A DNA stretch of 64,000 nt from NCBI RefSeq assembly GCF_000182565.1, contig NW_015971543.1, positions 124,001-188,000 on the forward strand, in the 5' to 3' direction. The notes below the pieces were generated by a model. The model did no database searches. It had not been told where the DNA came from and saw only the letters and a list, made by a program, of their open reading frames with translations. Of this stretch, positions 33,374 to 50,849 are shown in pieces. The DNA is from Spizellomyces punctatus DAOM BR117. Its lineage: Eukaryota > Chytridiomycota > Chytridiomycetes > Spizellomycetales > Spizellomycetaceae. The translations under genes and the position numbers were made by a program. How positions within the stretch are numbered: the first letter of the stretch is position 1; each line of letters begins with the position of its first letter.

Positions 33374-33461
33374 GGGACTCCTTCTCCTACCACATACTTG
33401 GTGGAGATTGGTCAGGAGGGAGGTTGGGGTGGATGGGTTGGGTGAGGAGGCTATGGAATCT
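33374..33461 (+). repeat. Second copy of the fused ABC/Sec14 fragment
   Basis: ACTCCTTCTCCTACCAC, the end of the ABC-derived piece, is joined to the same ATACTTGGTGG start of the Sec14-like piece at 33394. This copy lacks ten internal bases (AGAGAAGTGG). It extends further than the first, through GGAGGCTATGGAATCT, matching 57871-57948. It shares the T at the diagnostic position with the 32.6-kb copy. Confidence 0.85.
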
Positions 33462-33644
33462 TGTTGCATTTTTGATATCGTGTTCTTTTATACCTACCTG
33501 GTATCGCAAACCCATACTATTATCTTTTAGCTACGATACTAGACCTTGTTACCATTCTCTACGGCTGTATTGTTTTTCACTATATGATAAACCTTGATAC
33601 GTCAAGCATTTCAGGTTCACCGTTCGCAATCGAAATCGCGACCT

Positions 33645-34020
33645 CTATTTTTACAGTATTTACTTTTCTAGAAAGGCAGACGACTGTGTACGTCATCGGA
33701 TACAGGACATTTTATTTGCTGGGCTATCGTGACATTTTGTTTTTATCAACGATGTGATAAATGGTTCAAACGGGCAGCTTCAAATCCTGTCTTTTCTTCC
33801 ATCAAGATTTCTCGTGTGCGGCAACCACAAAGCTAGATTCATTGGCAAAGTAAGCGGAAAGATGCATTGGGGCAGTGTTTGACTTTTCTGGAAAGCAGAC
33901 CATTGCGTACGTCATTGGATACAGTACGTCTTATTTGCTGGGCTATCGTGACATTTTGTTATCAAAGTTGTGATAAAATGGCAACTTCACGTCCGGTATT
34001 TTCTTCCATCAGGACTGGTA
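33645..34020 (+). repeat. Two diverged direct repeats (~33645-33810 and ~33875-34020), possible copia RT remnant
   Basis: The copies share ACTTTTCTAGAAAGGCAGAC or its variant, TGTGTACGTCATCGGATACA or its variant, then TTATTTGCTGGGCTATCGTG, ACATTTTGTT, GTGATAAA and TTTTCTTCCATCA. The spacing is about 228 bp. Translated with slips, the pieces give (K)ADxCVYVIGY and YLLGYRDILL, loosely like the 'ADxCVY...LLVYVDDIL' block of Ty1/copia reverse transcriptase. Both copies have frame breaks in the same area, so any coding function was lost before the duplication. Confidence 0.45.
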
Positions 34021-34248
34021 AGTCAATGCCCATACCACTCCACCAGCAGTCACCTAGTTACGCAGTTTTAATGCATTAATTCAATTAAGGGCGCATAGTC
34101 ACTGCCCACATCTTTGCAGTCACGCTAACCCCATGGTTCCATCTCAGTTGCAGTGTGCCATAAATGGGTGACTGCTGGTTAATGGTGGTGGAGTGGTACA
34201 TCAGGATATTGAGAACATCAGGACAAACTCTCACACACGATGCCCTAG

Positions 34249-34398
34249 CGAGAGTGTGCACCTGATGCTATCTGGAAAGGAACACTTGAGAGACTAAAAG
34301 TGGCTTTGAGAGGTATACCGAGAATCGATGTTGCGTATGATTTTCTGTTGAAGGCGCTTTTGGAGGAGTATAGGAACAAAGCAAGATTCATCGGCAAA
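34249..34398 (+). pseudogene. Orphan exon-like segment (50 codons between AG and GT)
   Basis: Between a CCCTAG acceptor-like end (34248) and a GTAAGC donor-like start (34399) lie exactly 150 nt, open in one frame. They include IWKGTLERLKVALRGIPRI and YDFLLKALLEEYRNKARFIG. A piece of its 3' end (AGATTCATTGGCAAAGTAAG) recurs at ~33834. It looks like a displaced exon or a gag-like retroelement remnant. No continuation is seen on either side. Confidence 0.35.
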
Positions 34399-34850
34399 GT
34401 AAGCGGAGTGGATTTAGAGATTGCGAGCAACGAATAGATCCCCTGGATTGTTGCGGGGTACCATGGCTTAGACAGCACTAGATCAATTGAAATGAAAGGA
34501 TCAGCTTGAATGAAAGATGCACTTGGTGAGCGGGAACTATGAAAAGCCACATTTGGTGGAAAATGGAGATGCAACGTCACGTCAAAAGGGATGAGACCCT
34601 CGAAAAAAAAACGCCATAGTCACTGCACAAAGTAGACTAGACAAGTAACCCGTTTCCAGAACGGTTGATAGGATCGATGAGTTGCGTAATGAGATTGTGT
34701 GGTGAGCGCACACGAGTTAACTATTGGGGGAGGGATTAGAATTTAAACTGGCCCAACAAACTCAGCCCATCGTTAACTTTGTGGGGGGCGCGTGGAGTGT
34801 TGCAACTTTTTTGTTCAATCGTTCCCAAAAAAACCTACATACCTGCAGGA

Positions 34851-36511
34851 ATGAGAGCTGCAATTGTCTTTGTGACTGCTCTCTGTGCAAGTAGGGCATG
34901 GGGCATGCCCGAAGCATCGTTTTTTACTGCAGTCGTCTCGTCCGCTTCCAGTGGCAACCTGGACACATATGATATTATAAGTGCGCAGCCCATTACAGGA
35001 ATTCAGTCTCCGGTGTTTCCACTCTTATTCAACACTCTAGCGGCCCCTGCTTCATGGGTGGTGAGTAATGGTCGTTCAGCGCTCAGGCTCGTGCGAAACT
35101 CTACGGAGGCACGTGGAATTTGTGCTCATCCGTAGCTGTGGGTCTGGTGACAGGGACATGTACAAGACGTTGCTGATGGGTGTGCGTTCAACACTACTAC
35201 TCTGTTGAGCCTTGGCAATATCCGTCGGGTGCCTCTTCTCGAACTAGGGACTGCGGATTGTGAACCACTAGACGCTCTACAAGGAATCTCTACATTACGT
35301 CCTGCTGGCGTTCTCGTCTATGCCGCATCATCAGATAATCAGCTCAAGTATCCAGATACCTTGGAGCAGTCCCGCTTTCCCATCATTCAGATTGAAAGGA
35401 AGGTGGCCCAAAGCATTAAAACCGCGATTCTGGAGCTGGCAAGCCGGAATATCACTGGTGCGGGGGCGGTGAATACTTCAATGGCGATTGCGTATGCGGC
35501 CGTGACTCAAGCGATACCAGATGCAACGCCAAGTCCACGCATTCCGCAAGGAAATGTGGATGTCGGGTTACTCTGGCAATTTGGACTGGCGGTAAGAAAG
35601 ACCAGTCGCCAACATGGTGTAGATCGACAAACCTCATGACATTGGTACTTTGCATGCAGCTGATCGGTGGTATCCTCTTTTTTGGCATTCCCTGCACGTG
35701 TGTGCTCTCATGGTGGGCTCGAAGACGGATCGAAGCTAGCAGAGCACTGACCTTGGCGGATGTCGAAGCGAATGTGCTTGTGGCCGACATGTCCTCACAC
35801 CAGTCGAGCAGCAACCTTATGAAGGAAACAGATTTGAAGCATTTCCCCATCAAACGGTATCGTCCGCATCAATTCAAACGACAGCAGCTCTCAATATGCG
35901 ACGAGAAGATATCTGTTAAGGAATCCATGAAGCGGGAAAGTGGTGCACCTCAGACGCCAACGACCTGCCCACCCGACTTCCTCCGCACTTCAACCTTCCC
36001 CGATTCGACCATCACCCTTTCAGAAGAAGAACCGCAACCACCTACCCATCAAAGCATTCCCGAAATCAGCGACACTGCATCCTTACGATCCACAGCAAGA
36101 TCACTGGCATACTGTATCGACAATTGTCCAATATGTTTGGACCAATTTGAAGAAGGGGAACCTATTCGAGAACTTTTACCGTGTCAACACTACTTTCACA
36201 ACGAATGCATTGAACCCTGGCTAACTCAACGGAAGAGTATATGTCCCATGTGCAGAATAAATCTGTTAGAGACTTGCGGGAGTTCCCCAAATATTCCTGG
36301 CGTGGATCTCGGTGACGGGCTCACGGCTCCACGAGTTGAAGAGAGACGTGCATTGGGTCAAGACCAACCGGTCGTTCACGAAGAATTGTCCGTCGATAAT
36401 GCCGCGACACACCCATACCGAGTACCATCCTATCCGCACAGTGACATTGGCACACGCGTTCCCCTTTACGACTTGGCAGACGGACACCCGCGAGATTTAT
36501 CAAATTCATAG
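34851..36511 (+). CDS. PA-TM-RING E3 ubiquitin ligase (RNF13/RNF167/goliath type)
   Basis: Three exons, with introns ~35061-35154 (GTGAGT to GACAG) and ~35592-35659 (GTAAGA to TGCAG). ATG 34851 gives a signal peptide (MRAAIVFVTALCASRAWG). A lumenal protease-associated domain follows (PLLELGTADCEPLDALQG, AGVLVYAASSDNQLKYP, FPIIQIERKVAQSIKTAI), then one helix (LIGGILFFGIPCTCVLSWW). After a Ser/Pro-rich cytosolic stretch comes a RING-H2 finger: CPICLDQF, LPCQHYFHNECIEPWL and CPMC hold all eight ligands. Such ligases act in endolysosomal or vacuolar membranes and ubiquitinate membrane cargo. The C-terminal ~90 residues are polar and unassigned. Confidence 0.87.
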
Positions 36512-38432
36512 CACATAGTGTATAATTGTAGTCATTATGTACAGAGCACGGTTTAATCGGCATTTTTACTTTTGTTTCGCAACGCAGTTTTTGATGATGG
36601 CAGTTTAGTTGATGAGGCTTGGTGGCAGCCTATTTGATAGACGAATCCATTGAATTAAAACACAACAAGTACAAAAAGTAGTACCCGGAAATCCAACGTG
36701 CAAATCGACCTTCAAAAGTGCTTGATCTTTCCTACATCTAAGCGTTGCAACATGCAGTTACTTAAGATTTAAGGCGCAGCAGATAGACTTGAGTTCCGAC
36801 CAAGACTAGGCAGCCTTACCCATTTTGAGCATGATTTAAATGATTAAAAATATCAAAGGTACCCGAGTTCACAGGCCGATAGAAGGACATTCAAAATCAG
36901 CCCAACACGATTTGGTGTCGCACTAACTTGTCAGATACTAGCATGACTTTCACCTCTCCATGGGACACATTAGAATCGCATTATTGTGTTAAATCTAAAT
37001 AAGAACAATCTGCAAACTTCCATAGCTGAACGGACCACTGCTTCGGCAAACATTCCTCAAAGAATTTATGAAGACAGCAAGGATGTCTTTTGGGTATAAG
37101 AAAAGATACACCATGCTCACATATCTCCATACGAGGTATTAAAACTTGCCTCCTTTGCCACATCCTTCTCCTTCATTGTCGCCTGTTATTCCTGCCAAAC
37201 CATTAAATGGGAGACTGCGCTAGTCGCTCCCGTTGTGCCCGTACTCCATACAGATGGTACTTACTACCTGGAACCTGAGACATTGGACTTGCAACGTTGC
37301 GTACCAGACCCGACTATGACATACGCCGGCCTGCTTATTTGTCATGCCAGAATTCGCTTCAAAGTGATCGAGCGACTGTCGCACGTCTTTGTTCGATAAT
37401 CTCTTTGAAGAACCCGATATTTGGTTTAATCTCAAAATGTGTGTTTCTTCCCACTACTTCGTATTGATAACAGCCTTGCCTTATGAACACTTTACTGTCG
37501 CATTTGGAGTATTGCTGCAAGCCGATTTTGAACGACATTTATCTTTGGTGAGATTGACCAACTTTTTGGAAAGGCAAACTCATCGCATGTATAGCAATTG
37601 ATCCGATTGGGTGAATGAGTTGGAAGGGCTTTGTATACCGACCTATCATGTCTGGGCAAGAGAACAAAGCACAAAGGAACCAAAGCACTGCATCATGTTT
37701 TAGGCGTCGCACAATGTGGACTCTTCCACTCGATCACGCTTTGTTTGGCACCTTCACAATACCATCTCTTCCTGCTCTAGTTAAAGACAGCCTTTCAAGC
37801 ATGGCCGATAGTGCCTATATTCCATCCTCTGAGCAACAACCGGAACTAAAGGCCCATACAGATCGCAACGTAATCAACATGATCGCGTGTGCGCAGCCGT
37901 TTGATGAATCCACATTGCTGGGTTCTATTGCGTGATGACGTGATAATTACTACAACAAACCCAAAAAGAATTTATCCGAAAAGTGTGAGAAAATCCCCAT
38001 CAAAGAAACTGACCGTGGATAATAACCCCAAATTTTCCCACGGTCCAACACCGTGAGACTTTTTTGTTTTTGGAGGGGCGAATAGTGGGGAAGTTTGAGG
38101 AGATGTTAATAATGGGATTGTGTGTTTTTCTTTTTTTTTTTGGATTTCTCAGCGAGCGATTTTGAGAAAGTCACTGCGCTTTTTCGCTTTGGATAATGTT
38201 GGAGGTTAAGCAAACGGAAGTGTTGGCATTCTTGAATGACTAGGATGATTCCACCGTAGGAGGGATTGGCCAATGAGTTACATAGCATACAATAAAAAAC
38301 AGAGATAAAATCACTTGTTGTTCTAGTGGGAGGTGGAGCATCCTGGGACCTTTTAGTTCTCGTAGCCGGAAGCTTTCCTTGTCAGTGATATTTGGGCGAT
38401 CTGCTGCCATTCCCGCTGCAACATAAACGAGA
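36512..38432. other. Intergenic region (1.9 kb)
   Basis: No recognisable gene. Short open frames near 36981-37163 (reverse) and 37615-37935 (forward) have protein-like composition but no motif and no consistent splice partners. T-rich at 38127-38140. The last part is presumably the ABC transporter promoter. Confidence 0.4.
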
Positions 38433-43162
<4,730 letters not shown>

Positions 43163-43467
43163 CTTGGGTGTAATTAGACATTTTTTGCTGTGGGATTTTT
43201 TTAATGTAAGGGGATGATTTGGATGATTTTCAGGGAAGGACACTGTAATTATCTCCCCCTTTCCACATTAGTTTCTATGTAGTACACAAGTAGGCTATAC
43301 GTGTGGGGTAGCACTACTCCATGCTGTCTTCTCGCAACATAATTAAGATTTTTTTTGGTCGTTATATAGATATCGACCGTTGCTGTCATAGTTATAGATT
43401 TCCTAAATGAATACAAGTTGAAAGTGGCCAACGAGGGCAAGGACCGATGAGTATCGAGATGAGGTCT

Positions 43468-46072
43468 CTAAAACATTGTAGTGCCTAGACAAATGCCAGC
43501 AAAAAAAGAGTTGGAAAACCGCGAAACAATGTCAAGCACCATGTCGTAGGAAACTCACCAGTGTACCCCTCATTCGTCGCTTCACCACCATCCCATCCAA
43601 CCGCCTCCTTGTGCTTGAATGTGAACCCAACAAACTCTCTCCTCAACATCCCTACATCACCTTTCGGGGCACCCTTCTTTTCCATATCCTTCATCCGGTC
43701 CTGCACCTCCTTGTACATGGCCATATCCTTGGGATCCTCGAAATCATCAAAATAGGTGGTATCCGTTTCTGCTTTTAACGTAGGTATGAAAGGAGGGGGA
43801 TGTGCTGGATCATCCGCACGAAGGATTCCAAAGTTTGTGGACGCAAAGAAAGGATGAGATGTAACTTGTGATAGAGATGCCAATCGATTTTGTGTGTGTG
43901 TGATGAGTGATTTGACGAGTGACCATGCTGTGTCTGTTAAATTGAACTCCTCGTCAGCGCCGGTGTAGTGTGGTCTTTCAAGAACTTTTTCCCAGTGATA
44001 GACATTCACCCAAACATCGTCGGTTGTGGGAGCTGTGAAGGGTGGATAACCTTTTACACAGAAAAATTAGAGTTGAATGTGACTGGGCTACTGGGAAAAG
44101 AAGTTACATACCAACGAGACATTCAAAAAGGATGCAACCTATGCTCCAGTAGTCAACTGCTAGTCCATATCCGGCCTTATTGTTCATGAGAACTTCAGGT
44201 GCCATATAGTCTGGGGAGCCAACGAGGGAATAGGCCTATTATCGTAAAGGAAGAAGAGAATATTGCAATCAATGATGGGCAATGTGAGTTTAGTAGAAGC
44301 AAAAAACGTTACCTGCATATCCTCCCTTCGGATGGATTTGTGAATGCTACGACGCTCAGCAGTTGAAAGATGCGTGAGCGGCATGTCCTTGACCTTATCG
44401 AGCTGATTTATGAAAGTAATATAAGAAAAAACTCCATCGGACATGAGGGCTAATCACAGTCGGTAGTCTGCATTCTCACCTTGACCCTCAAAGATTCCAC
44501 AACAGCGGGACTCAGCGCACCCCGACTCAATCCAAAATCTGTGAGCTTCAAATGGCCACTAGCATCAATGAGAAAGTTTTCTGGTTTCAAATCTCTGTCA
44601 AGGCAATGAATTACATACGAAATCCATCACTCATTTGTAATGATGACAAGAACTTACCTATGAATGTATCCCAATCGATGCAACTCTCCTACAGCAACAA
44701 ACATCTCTGCAACATAGAATCGGGCATGCTCTTCTTTCAATACCCCACTATTATTGAGCAGAGTGCGCATGTCTCCTCCTGGAACATATTCCTGTTTTGC
44801 ATCGAAATATTTCAGGCCCGAGATCCCCAATATAATTTATCAGGTTGTAATTCGTACCATTGCCAGATAAACATGTTCGTAATCTTGGAATGCGTAAAGT
44901 AGTTTAACGAGCCAAGGGCTGTTGGTGCGGGTAAGTATATCCCGTTCCGTAAGAATGTGTTGAATCTTGGGGACGAACAAAAGAGGTGAGTGTGGTGGAT
45001 CTTTGTTGGTGTGAACGTAAAACAATAGCAGCTGGTACCTCTCCAAGCTTGTGAAGCAGCTTTTTGCTCATTTTCTTCAGCGCACATAGTTCTTTTGTGT
45101 CGTTCTTTTTGGCGAGGAAAACCTTGAATAATGTATACATGTTCAGTTGACGGCTGCTTTTTAAAAAATGAATTTCTGAGAGGTAAGTTTACCTGTCCAT
45201 ATCCACCCTGCCCAACCTGCGTGATAATACTAAAGTTCGCCAACCGAGTCCTTGTCCGACGCTTTCGTAGGTGAGCGCGCTCTTTTCCACAGAGGTAATT
45301 CCATTCCGTATTATACTGCTCTTCTGTGCACTAAGATCGATTGCATGAGGTGTAAAAAAAATGGGGTAAAGATGAGTGGCGTTCTTTAAAATGAATCCTT
45401 ACCCTGCGTTCTCGCATGTCTTCTTTGAACCTTTGTAAGCGCTGCTTCCGTTGGTCCAAGTAGGACAAGAGATCAAAATAGTAGTCAAGGAAATCTATAC
45501 GTGGGATCAAGTCGGCATTGAGTCCGCTGCTCGTCAATGACCGTCGCAGAATGAAGCCAGTACTCACAAACATTGGTCATTTCACATCGTCTCCGGGTTC
45601 CCGCACTTGGGGTGAAGGGCTCATCGGCTTCTCTTCGGGAGGATCCAACGGCATGGACGGTCTGAGGCCGCTGATCTCGCAAAGTTACCATGCTCGGATT
45701 TCCTTTGTGACTTTTGCAAGTCACCTCTTGTTCTTCAGCAGCAGGAGATGCATGTCGGGCCGGCCTGGCAGGTCGAGTGGGCTTCGGGGGAGGGGCAGGC
45801 TTAACGACCATTCCAACTGGCGCTTTTCCCTTTTTATCCATCCTTGGTAAACTCTGCGTCTTGTCGCTAAATGTCATACTGGCCATGGCATCCGTTAAGC
45901 GATCTTGGGAGGTCGGGATGTGATGAATCGGAACAGGAATGCGAGTTCGAGGCTGCTGTACTTGACTTTCGGTAGCTGGAGGAGCTGGAAGTGGATGAGC
46001 TCTTCTGGGCGGTACCGGTGGGGCTGCAGCCAAAGGAGCGGCACCGGCAGGTCGAGGAATGTTAGAGAGCAT
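43468..46072 (-). CDS. Dbf2/Sid2-type NDR-family kinase of the mitotic exit/septation pathway
   Basis: A multi-exon reverse-strand gene. The N-terminus is Pro/Ala/Arg-rich ([15 protein letters not shown]), followed by the Mob-binding segment [19 protein letters not shown] and [19 protein letters not shown]. The kinase domain follows: [65 protein letters not shown] and [22 protein letters not shown] comes before the long activation insert with LRVK, then [15 protein letters not shown] and [15 protein letters not shown]. The hydrophobic-motif region is [11 protein letters not shown]. These blocks are specific to Dbf2/Sid2, which with Mob1 triggers mitotic exit and cytokinesis. Start 46072 (MLSNIP) was chosen; an in-frame ATG lies at 46171. 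A small last exon (43482-43468) is inferred from GTGAGT...TCTAG. Confidence 0.88.
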
Positions 46073-47639
46073 GCTGTTGGAGAGTTTTTCGACAATGTGA
46101 TAGTGAAGTGAAAGGGAATAAGAAGGTGCAGATCTAGTTGCAATAGCACAGCATGCATTAGATTCTATCATACACCCATTTCCAAACAGATAACAAAGGC
46201 CCCGTTGATGCTGATCAGATCCGGATTTTACCTTTAATCCTGCCTGGTCGTCTACTCAGCAAGAAAACCTCCCCAACCTATTTACCAACAAGGAGGTTTT
46301 TGGCAAGCCAGAGGAATTATCGAGCGAGAGGCCATTTTCCAGATGCTAGCTTCCCGCCCATTTTTTGTAGACGTCGCTCCGGGCCAGACAAACTGGTAAA
46401 TTCTCCGATCCTCATTATGCTGGGAACGACGGATCAAGATATTTTAAAAGGACTGTGACAAAAGTTTGCAGAGCGATTCTTTATACACAAATCGGTCAAG
46501 AGCTATACACAACGGCACATTTGAAAGGAAGTTGAAAATAAAGCTAAAGTCTGGTCCTGTTAAACTTTCCGCGTCGCTGTCCAGACGACGCCAGGACCAT
46601 AACCCCTCACAGCTTTCTTTTGTATCGGTTTAGCTTTAGCTCTCCTTCAGATAGAGAGTGCGTGTGCTCTGGCCGCCCACCATTGAACAAGACCTCAAAA
46701 AAAAAAAAAAAATGGGAGGATGCATAACGGATGTACCAAGGTTGATGTGACGACGCCCTGGCATTCGGGTCGTCTCCCATGTAGAGCCCTGTTAGACCTA
46801 GTAGTCACCAACCATGAACTGAAACCAAACTTTTAAAAAAGGGAGTAGAAGACATTTACGACGGATAATGCACACTCTGCCAAAAGCGAGCACAGAGTTG
46901 AGCATTCAAGCTGAACAACATGCGCAGGAACAGTTATTCCTGCTGAATAGGTTTGTCCAACAGTTTAAGCATTGGTGATATTTGGAGTTTTAAGCGACAT
47001 TGCATTCGTCCCCAATCCATTTTTCTCTTGGCGCCCCCTTAAACTTACTTGCGAGTACCCGATCTGCCAAGAGACGTGGGTTTTGTGATGGGACTGAAAT
47101 CAGCAACGGTTGTTTGGCGCATGTCAAGCTATAATAAGGGGGGCTCTCTTTATGAATTGAATGGAACCAGCATCTCTCCTTTTGTAGTCCAATGTGTGTG
47201 TGTATGGGTTCCGCATAAAGAACAACACACATTAAAAAGAAGCTACAGAAGCTCATTCATCGTGTGCCGTGGTCGTCGTTCTTGTTTTTTTTTGGGTTTC
47301 AAGCCTTTTAGAAAAACAAAAAAAAACGTTAATTTACTGCGCAAGTGATTTCTGTGGTTCGGAACCCCCCCGCAAAACGCGGACGCTTTATTCCAAAAAT
47401 TGAACACCTTTTGGGATTTTGTTGGGTATCGATTTGCAACCTTCTGCAAAGGGCTGCGCAACGATTTTCTTCCCTTTTTTTTCGTTTTTTGGATTCGATC
47501 ATATGCAGTCTTGATTTCGCTATCGCTCGACTAGACGATCCCTTTCATGTTGTTATATGTCGGCAGGTCTTAGGCGTTACACCCTTGAAGAGCTGTCGCG
47601 GATAGATAGATCGGACTTTGAAAGTCTTGCGTTATTGCC
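46073..47639. other. Divergent intergenic region (1.6 kb)
   Basis: It separates the divergent kinase and glycosyltransferase genes. It contains an A-tract (about 46696-46712), T-rich runs near 47280-47330 and 47470-47490, and no recognisable gene. The T-rich stretches close to 47470 may belong to the 5' region of the glycosyltransferase gene. Confidence 0.4.
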
Positions 47640-50415
47640 ATGCTCGGCTTGGAAAAGAGTACGTTAGATCGTAGCTCGCCTTTTGCGGCATTGACCAGTT
47701 TCGCAACGGCCGTCAGCAACAGTGACAAGAACGACAAACGACCACCAACTAGTATTATACAGGGCGGACGTAGAAGTTTTCGCCATATGGGGAAAGGTAG
47801 CGGAGGAGGCGGGCCTCCGGCTGCGACACCCTCGTCCATCCTAAAACGATTACGAAGACCAGGCTGTCTACGCGGCGTCATATGCATTGCCCTCATGTGC
47901 TTTGTAGCATACACAGTTCTTCTGAGTGGACCTACCGGACGAGGCTATCGGGATGTGATACGCGCCACAACGTCACCTTTGGCGAGACCCCCCGCAGTAC
48001 AGCACCAAAACGATGCAGAAGATCACTCATTATATCATGATGCCAAGGGAGGTCGCTTGGAGGAGCACCCAAAGGGGCAAGTCCCCATACAGGAGCGTCC
48101 AGACGAGCGCTCATCTTATCATAACGTCGAGGCAGGTCACTCAGAGGAGCCCCGACTCGTTCCAGGAAGGGGGAGCTCTCGTCTACCGGCTGCTAAACTA
48201 CCAGATCCCATAACGGGCTCCACCGACACATCCAACCCAGTTGTCCCACCTCCCGACTCTGATCCTTCACGGCGACCCATGTCCCGACCTGATGGTCTGC
48301 TGGCAGGCCTATTCCCAGGAAAGAATTCCAATGAAACAATTACATACTTGCTAGAGCAATATGATGCATTAAAGCGAAATCTTCAAGAGGAGATTGAAAA
48401 GGCTGTTAAAGCTGATCGCGAACGACGAAATAATGAGCAAAAGCAACTACTAGAAGCTGAACTTGCGCAACGCATTGGTGTTGAGCGACAGACAATAGAA
48501 AAAGAGTATGAAAAGAAGCTAGCGTCCGAACTGGAAAGAGTAAATGCAAATAAACAGCAAGCAGACAAAACAGTAAAGGCAGAATTGGATCGAATATTCA
48601 CGATTCAAGAGAGTTCGGATCCTTCTTCCCGGATTTTCAATCCGGATCTCGCTTTAAAAATGCACGGCACCAAAGAAGTGAGGCTTGCGGGTTTCAAATG
48701 GTGTACGACGCTGGAAGGAGCAGACTTTAATGCTTGGATTCATATCGGTTAGTGTTGTTGCAATCAAGATGTGTGGGTCTGTTTAAACCCGTTTAATTTA
48801 TGCTCACGATACTTTTAGCTCCACTTGGTGGCAACCTCATAACAGCGAATCCTTCAAGATCCTTGGCAGCGAGTATGATTGATGCACTTGCACGAAAAGT
48901 GTATGATAATGTCATGTCATGGGCAGAGCATGAATCCTTTGATCCGACCAATGTGCGTCGCTTTGCGTGCTACATGGCAGCTCATGGCAAAAATGAATAT
49001 GCGCTTGCCACCGATGGAATGTGGTTGCTGCATGTGAACGGGACAGCATATTTTCCGGAGCTGACGTTAGAGGGGCCTGGAAATTCCCCTGTTAGAGGAC
49101 AAAAGCAACTGGGTGGGCGACATAATCGACGAGCTGTCGAACCTACCGGAGAGCAGGACAATGCAGTTCTGCAAGGCGACCACAAAGATAAGAAGGACAG
49201 TAATGCCGATGACAAGGAAGGGTCCAACAATGCACCAACAAACACCTCATCCAGTGCACTAAAATTCATCAAAAATCGCTCGGACCCACCACCCAAACAA
49301 CGCCATTCTGCGCCAACTACGCCTCTTCCGAACCGACGTCGTTATAAGATTGCGTATCTGCTTCTCGTTCACGAACGCTTAGACGTCTTTTCCACGCTCT
49401 TTGATGCTCTCTACGATCAAGATGGCGTTTTCCTCATCCATGTCGATGCTAAGCGGTCCGATTTCCGTGCAGAGGTTCACAAGTGGTTGAGTTCGCACAA
49501 GGTTTATGCCGATAGTGACAATATATTCGTCATGGAGAATTCATTCAACATGAACTGGGGTGCAAGCAGTATCGTCTTTGGACAACTGCAGGGGTTTTTC
49601 ACCCTGATGGATCTGGCCGACTGGGATTATGTCATCAATTTGAGTGGATATGACTATCCTGTTAGGAGTTCGAAGGCTATTCATGCTATATTGGAGGTGA
49701 GCACTCGTCATGTGTCGGCAATGTACCAAAAGCAGCTCACCTACTGTTGCCGTGTTCCCAGCGAGATCCCGGTAAAGCGTACATTGAACACTGGTACGAC
49801 TCTGAAATCGAATGGCGCCTTGAGCGGCCTTTCTTCCTTACCCGATCTCGTACATCCGTCCGAACTCCTTCCACGGCGCCCGAACGCCGGTTCCCATTGG
49901 ATCACCGCTTCCGAGCAATCAAGCACCATCAATGGATGATTCTCCCACGAGCTTTTGTTCAATACCTCCGCAGCAGCCCAGATGCTCATGACCTTCTCGC
50001 TTGGTCAGAGCACAGCTGGATTCCAGACGAAAGCTACTTTGGGATGGTCGCTTTGGCGAAAAGCAGCACAGAAGGGGGTTGGAGTGATAAAGTCATCAAC
50101 GATTGCAAACGGTTTATATATTTCGAAAAGGGGGCAATGCATCCCATTTGGCTAAAGAACGGAGACGAAGGAAAATTGGAACCAGGCGGAAAAGTGGAAG
50201 TCAGTTTACCTCTCAACTCGACACAATTGGCTGATCCGAGCAAGCGACCTCGAGAATTCTTTTTTGTGAGAAAGATTAATTCGTTATGGGAAAAAGGTAT
50301 TCGTCAGTGGATGGACGATCGGAGAAGGGAGGTTGATGAGGCACTTAAAGAGGAGATTGAGGCGGTAGATAAAAGGTTTTGGGATGGGGAGGAATCAGAT
50401 TATAGTATTTACTAG
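47640..50415 (+). CDS. GT14-family (xylosyltransferase/branch-like) Golgi glycosyltransferase
   Basis: Three exons: 47640 to ~48748, ~48821 to 49696 and ~49772 to 50415. Type II topology: a ~76-residue cytosolic part, one helix at residues 77-96 (VICIALMCFVAYTVLL), a Pro/Ser/Arg-rich stem and a coiled coil at about 235-320 rich in Glu, Lys and Gln. The catalytic domain begins YKIAYLLLVHERLDVFSTLF and continues DGVFLIHVDAKRSDF, IFVMENSFNMNWGASSIVFG, DWDYVINLSGYDYPVRSS, HHQWMILPRAFVQYL and WIPDESYFGMVAL, the successive GT14 motifs. Family members transfer xylose or GlcNAc from UDP-sugars; the acceptor here is unknown. The second exon also encodes a globular N-terminal segment (FDPTNVRRFACYMAAHGKNE) of unknown role. 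Confidence 0.85.
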
Positions 50416-50849
50416 ACGCGAGACTGTCGGCGGATAATTATGTGTAGAGTATTTTATTTTTTATTACTTAGTACCCTGAATGACAATCGTTCATATCAAG
50501 CATGTCACTACTTTTAAACAGACGGACGTTCCACTTGACTCGGGACCTTCTCGGGCCCATCTGACATATTAAATTGGGCAAGAAAGACTGTCAGTCTGCA
50601 GATAGATGCAGCCACTGGATCGAATCAAATGCAAGATGCCTTGATCTAAGCAAATGAACTATGGTTCGATGCACAAAAGATGCTCCATCATGAGAAAACG
50701 GGTCCGATATGTGTGGCCAGTATGAAAAACGGGTCCAATACCTGCGATAATGAACAGATTGCAATTACTATCCCTTGCGGCCATCTGACAGCCATCTATG
50801 AGAGGAATATTCTGCAGTTGCCACATCTATGACACTCCATGACTCAATC
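50416..50849. other. Intergenic region 3' of the glycosyltransferase gene
   Basis: The sequence GAAAACGGGTCCGATA recurs as AAAAACGGGTCCAATA 34 bp later (~50695 and ~50729), a short imperfect direct repeat. CATCTGACA also occurs three times across it. No gene was seen. Confidence 0.4.

Noticed and set aside
34245-34580. 111-codon reverse-strand frame
   Set aside because: It is the antisense shadow of the exon-like forward segment at 34249-34398, and its composition is not convincing.
37615-37935. Forward frame with protein-like content before the ABC transporter gene
   Set aside because: No similarity, no support for splicing to neighbours; kept only as intergenic.
46690-46715. A-tract as possible retroposon tail
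   Set aside because: No target-site duplication or retroposed body is visible next to it.
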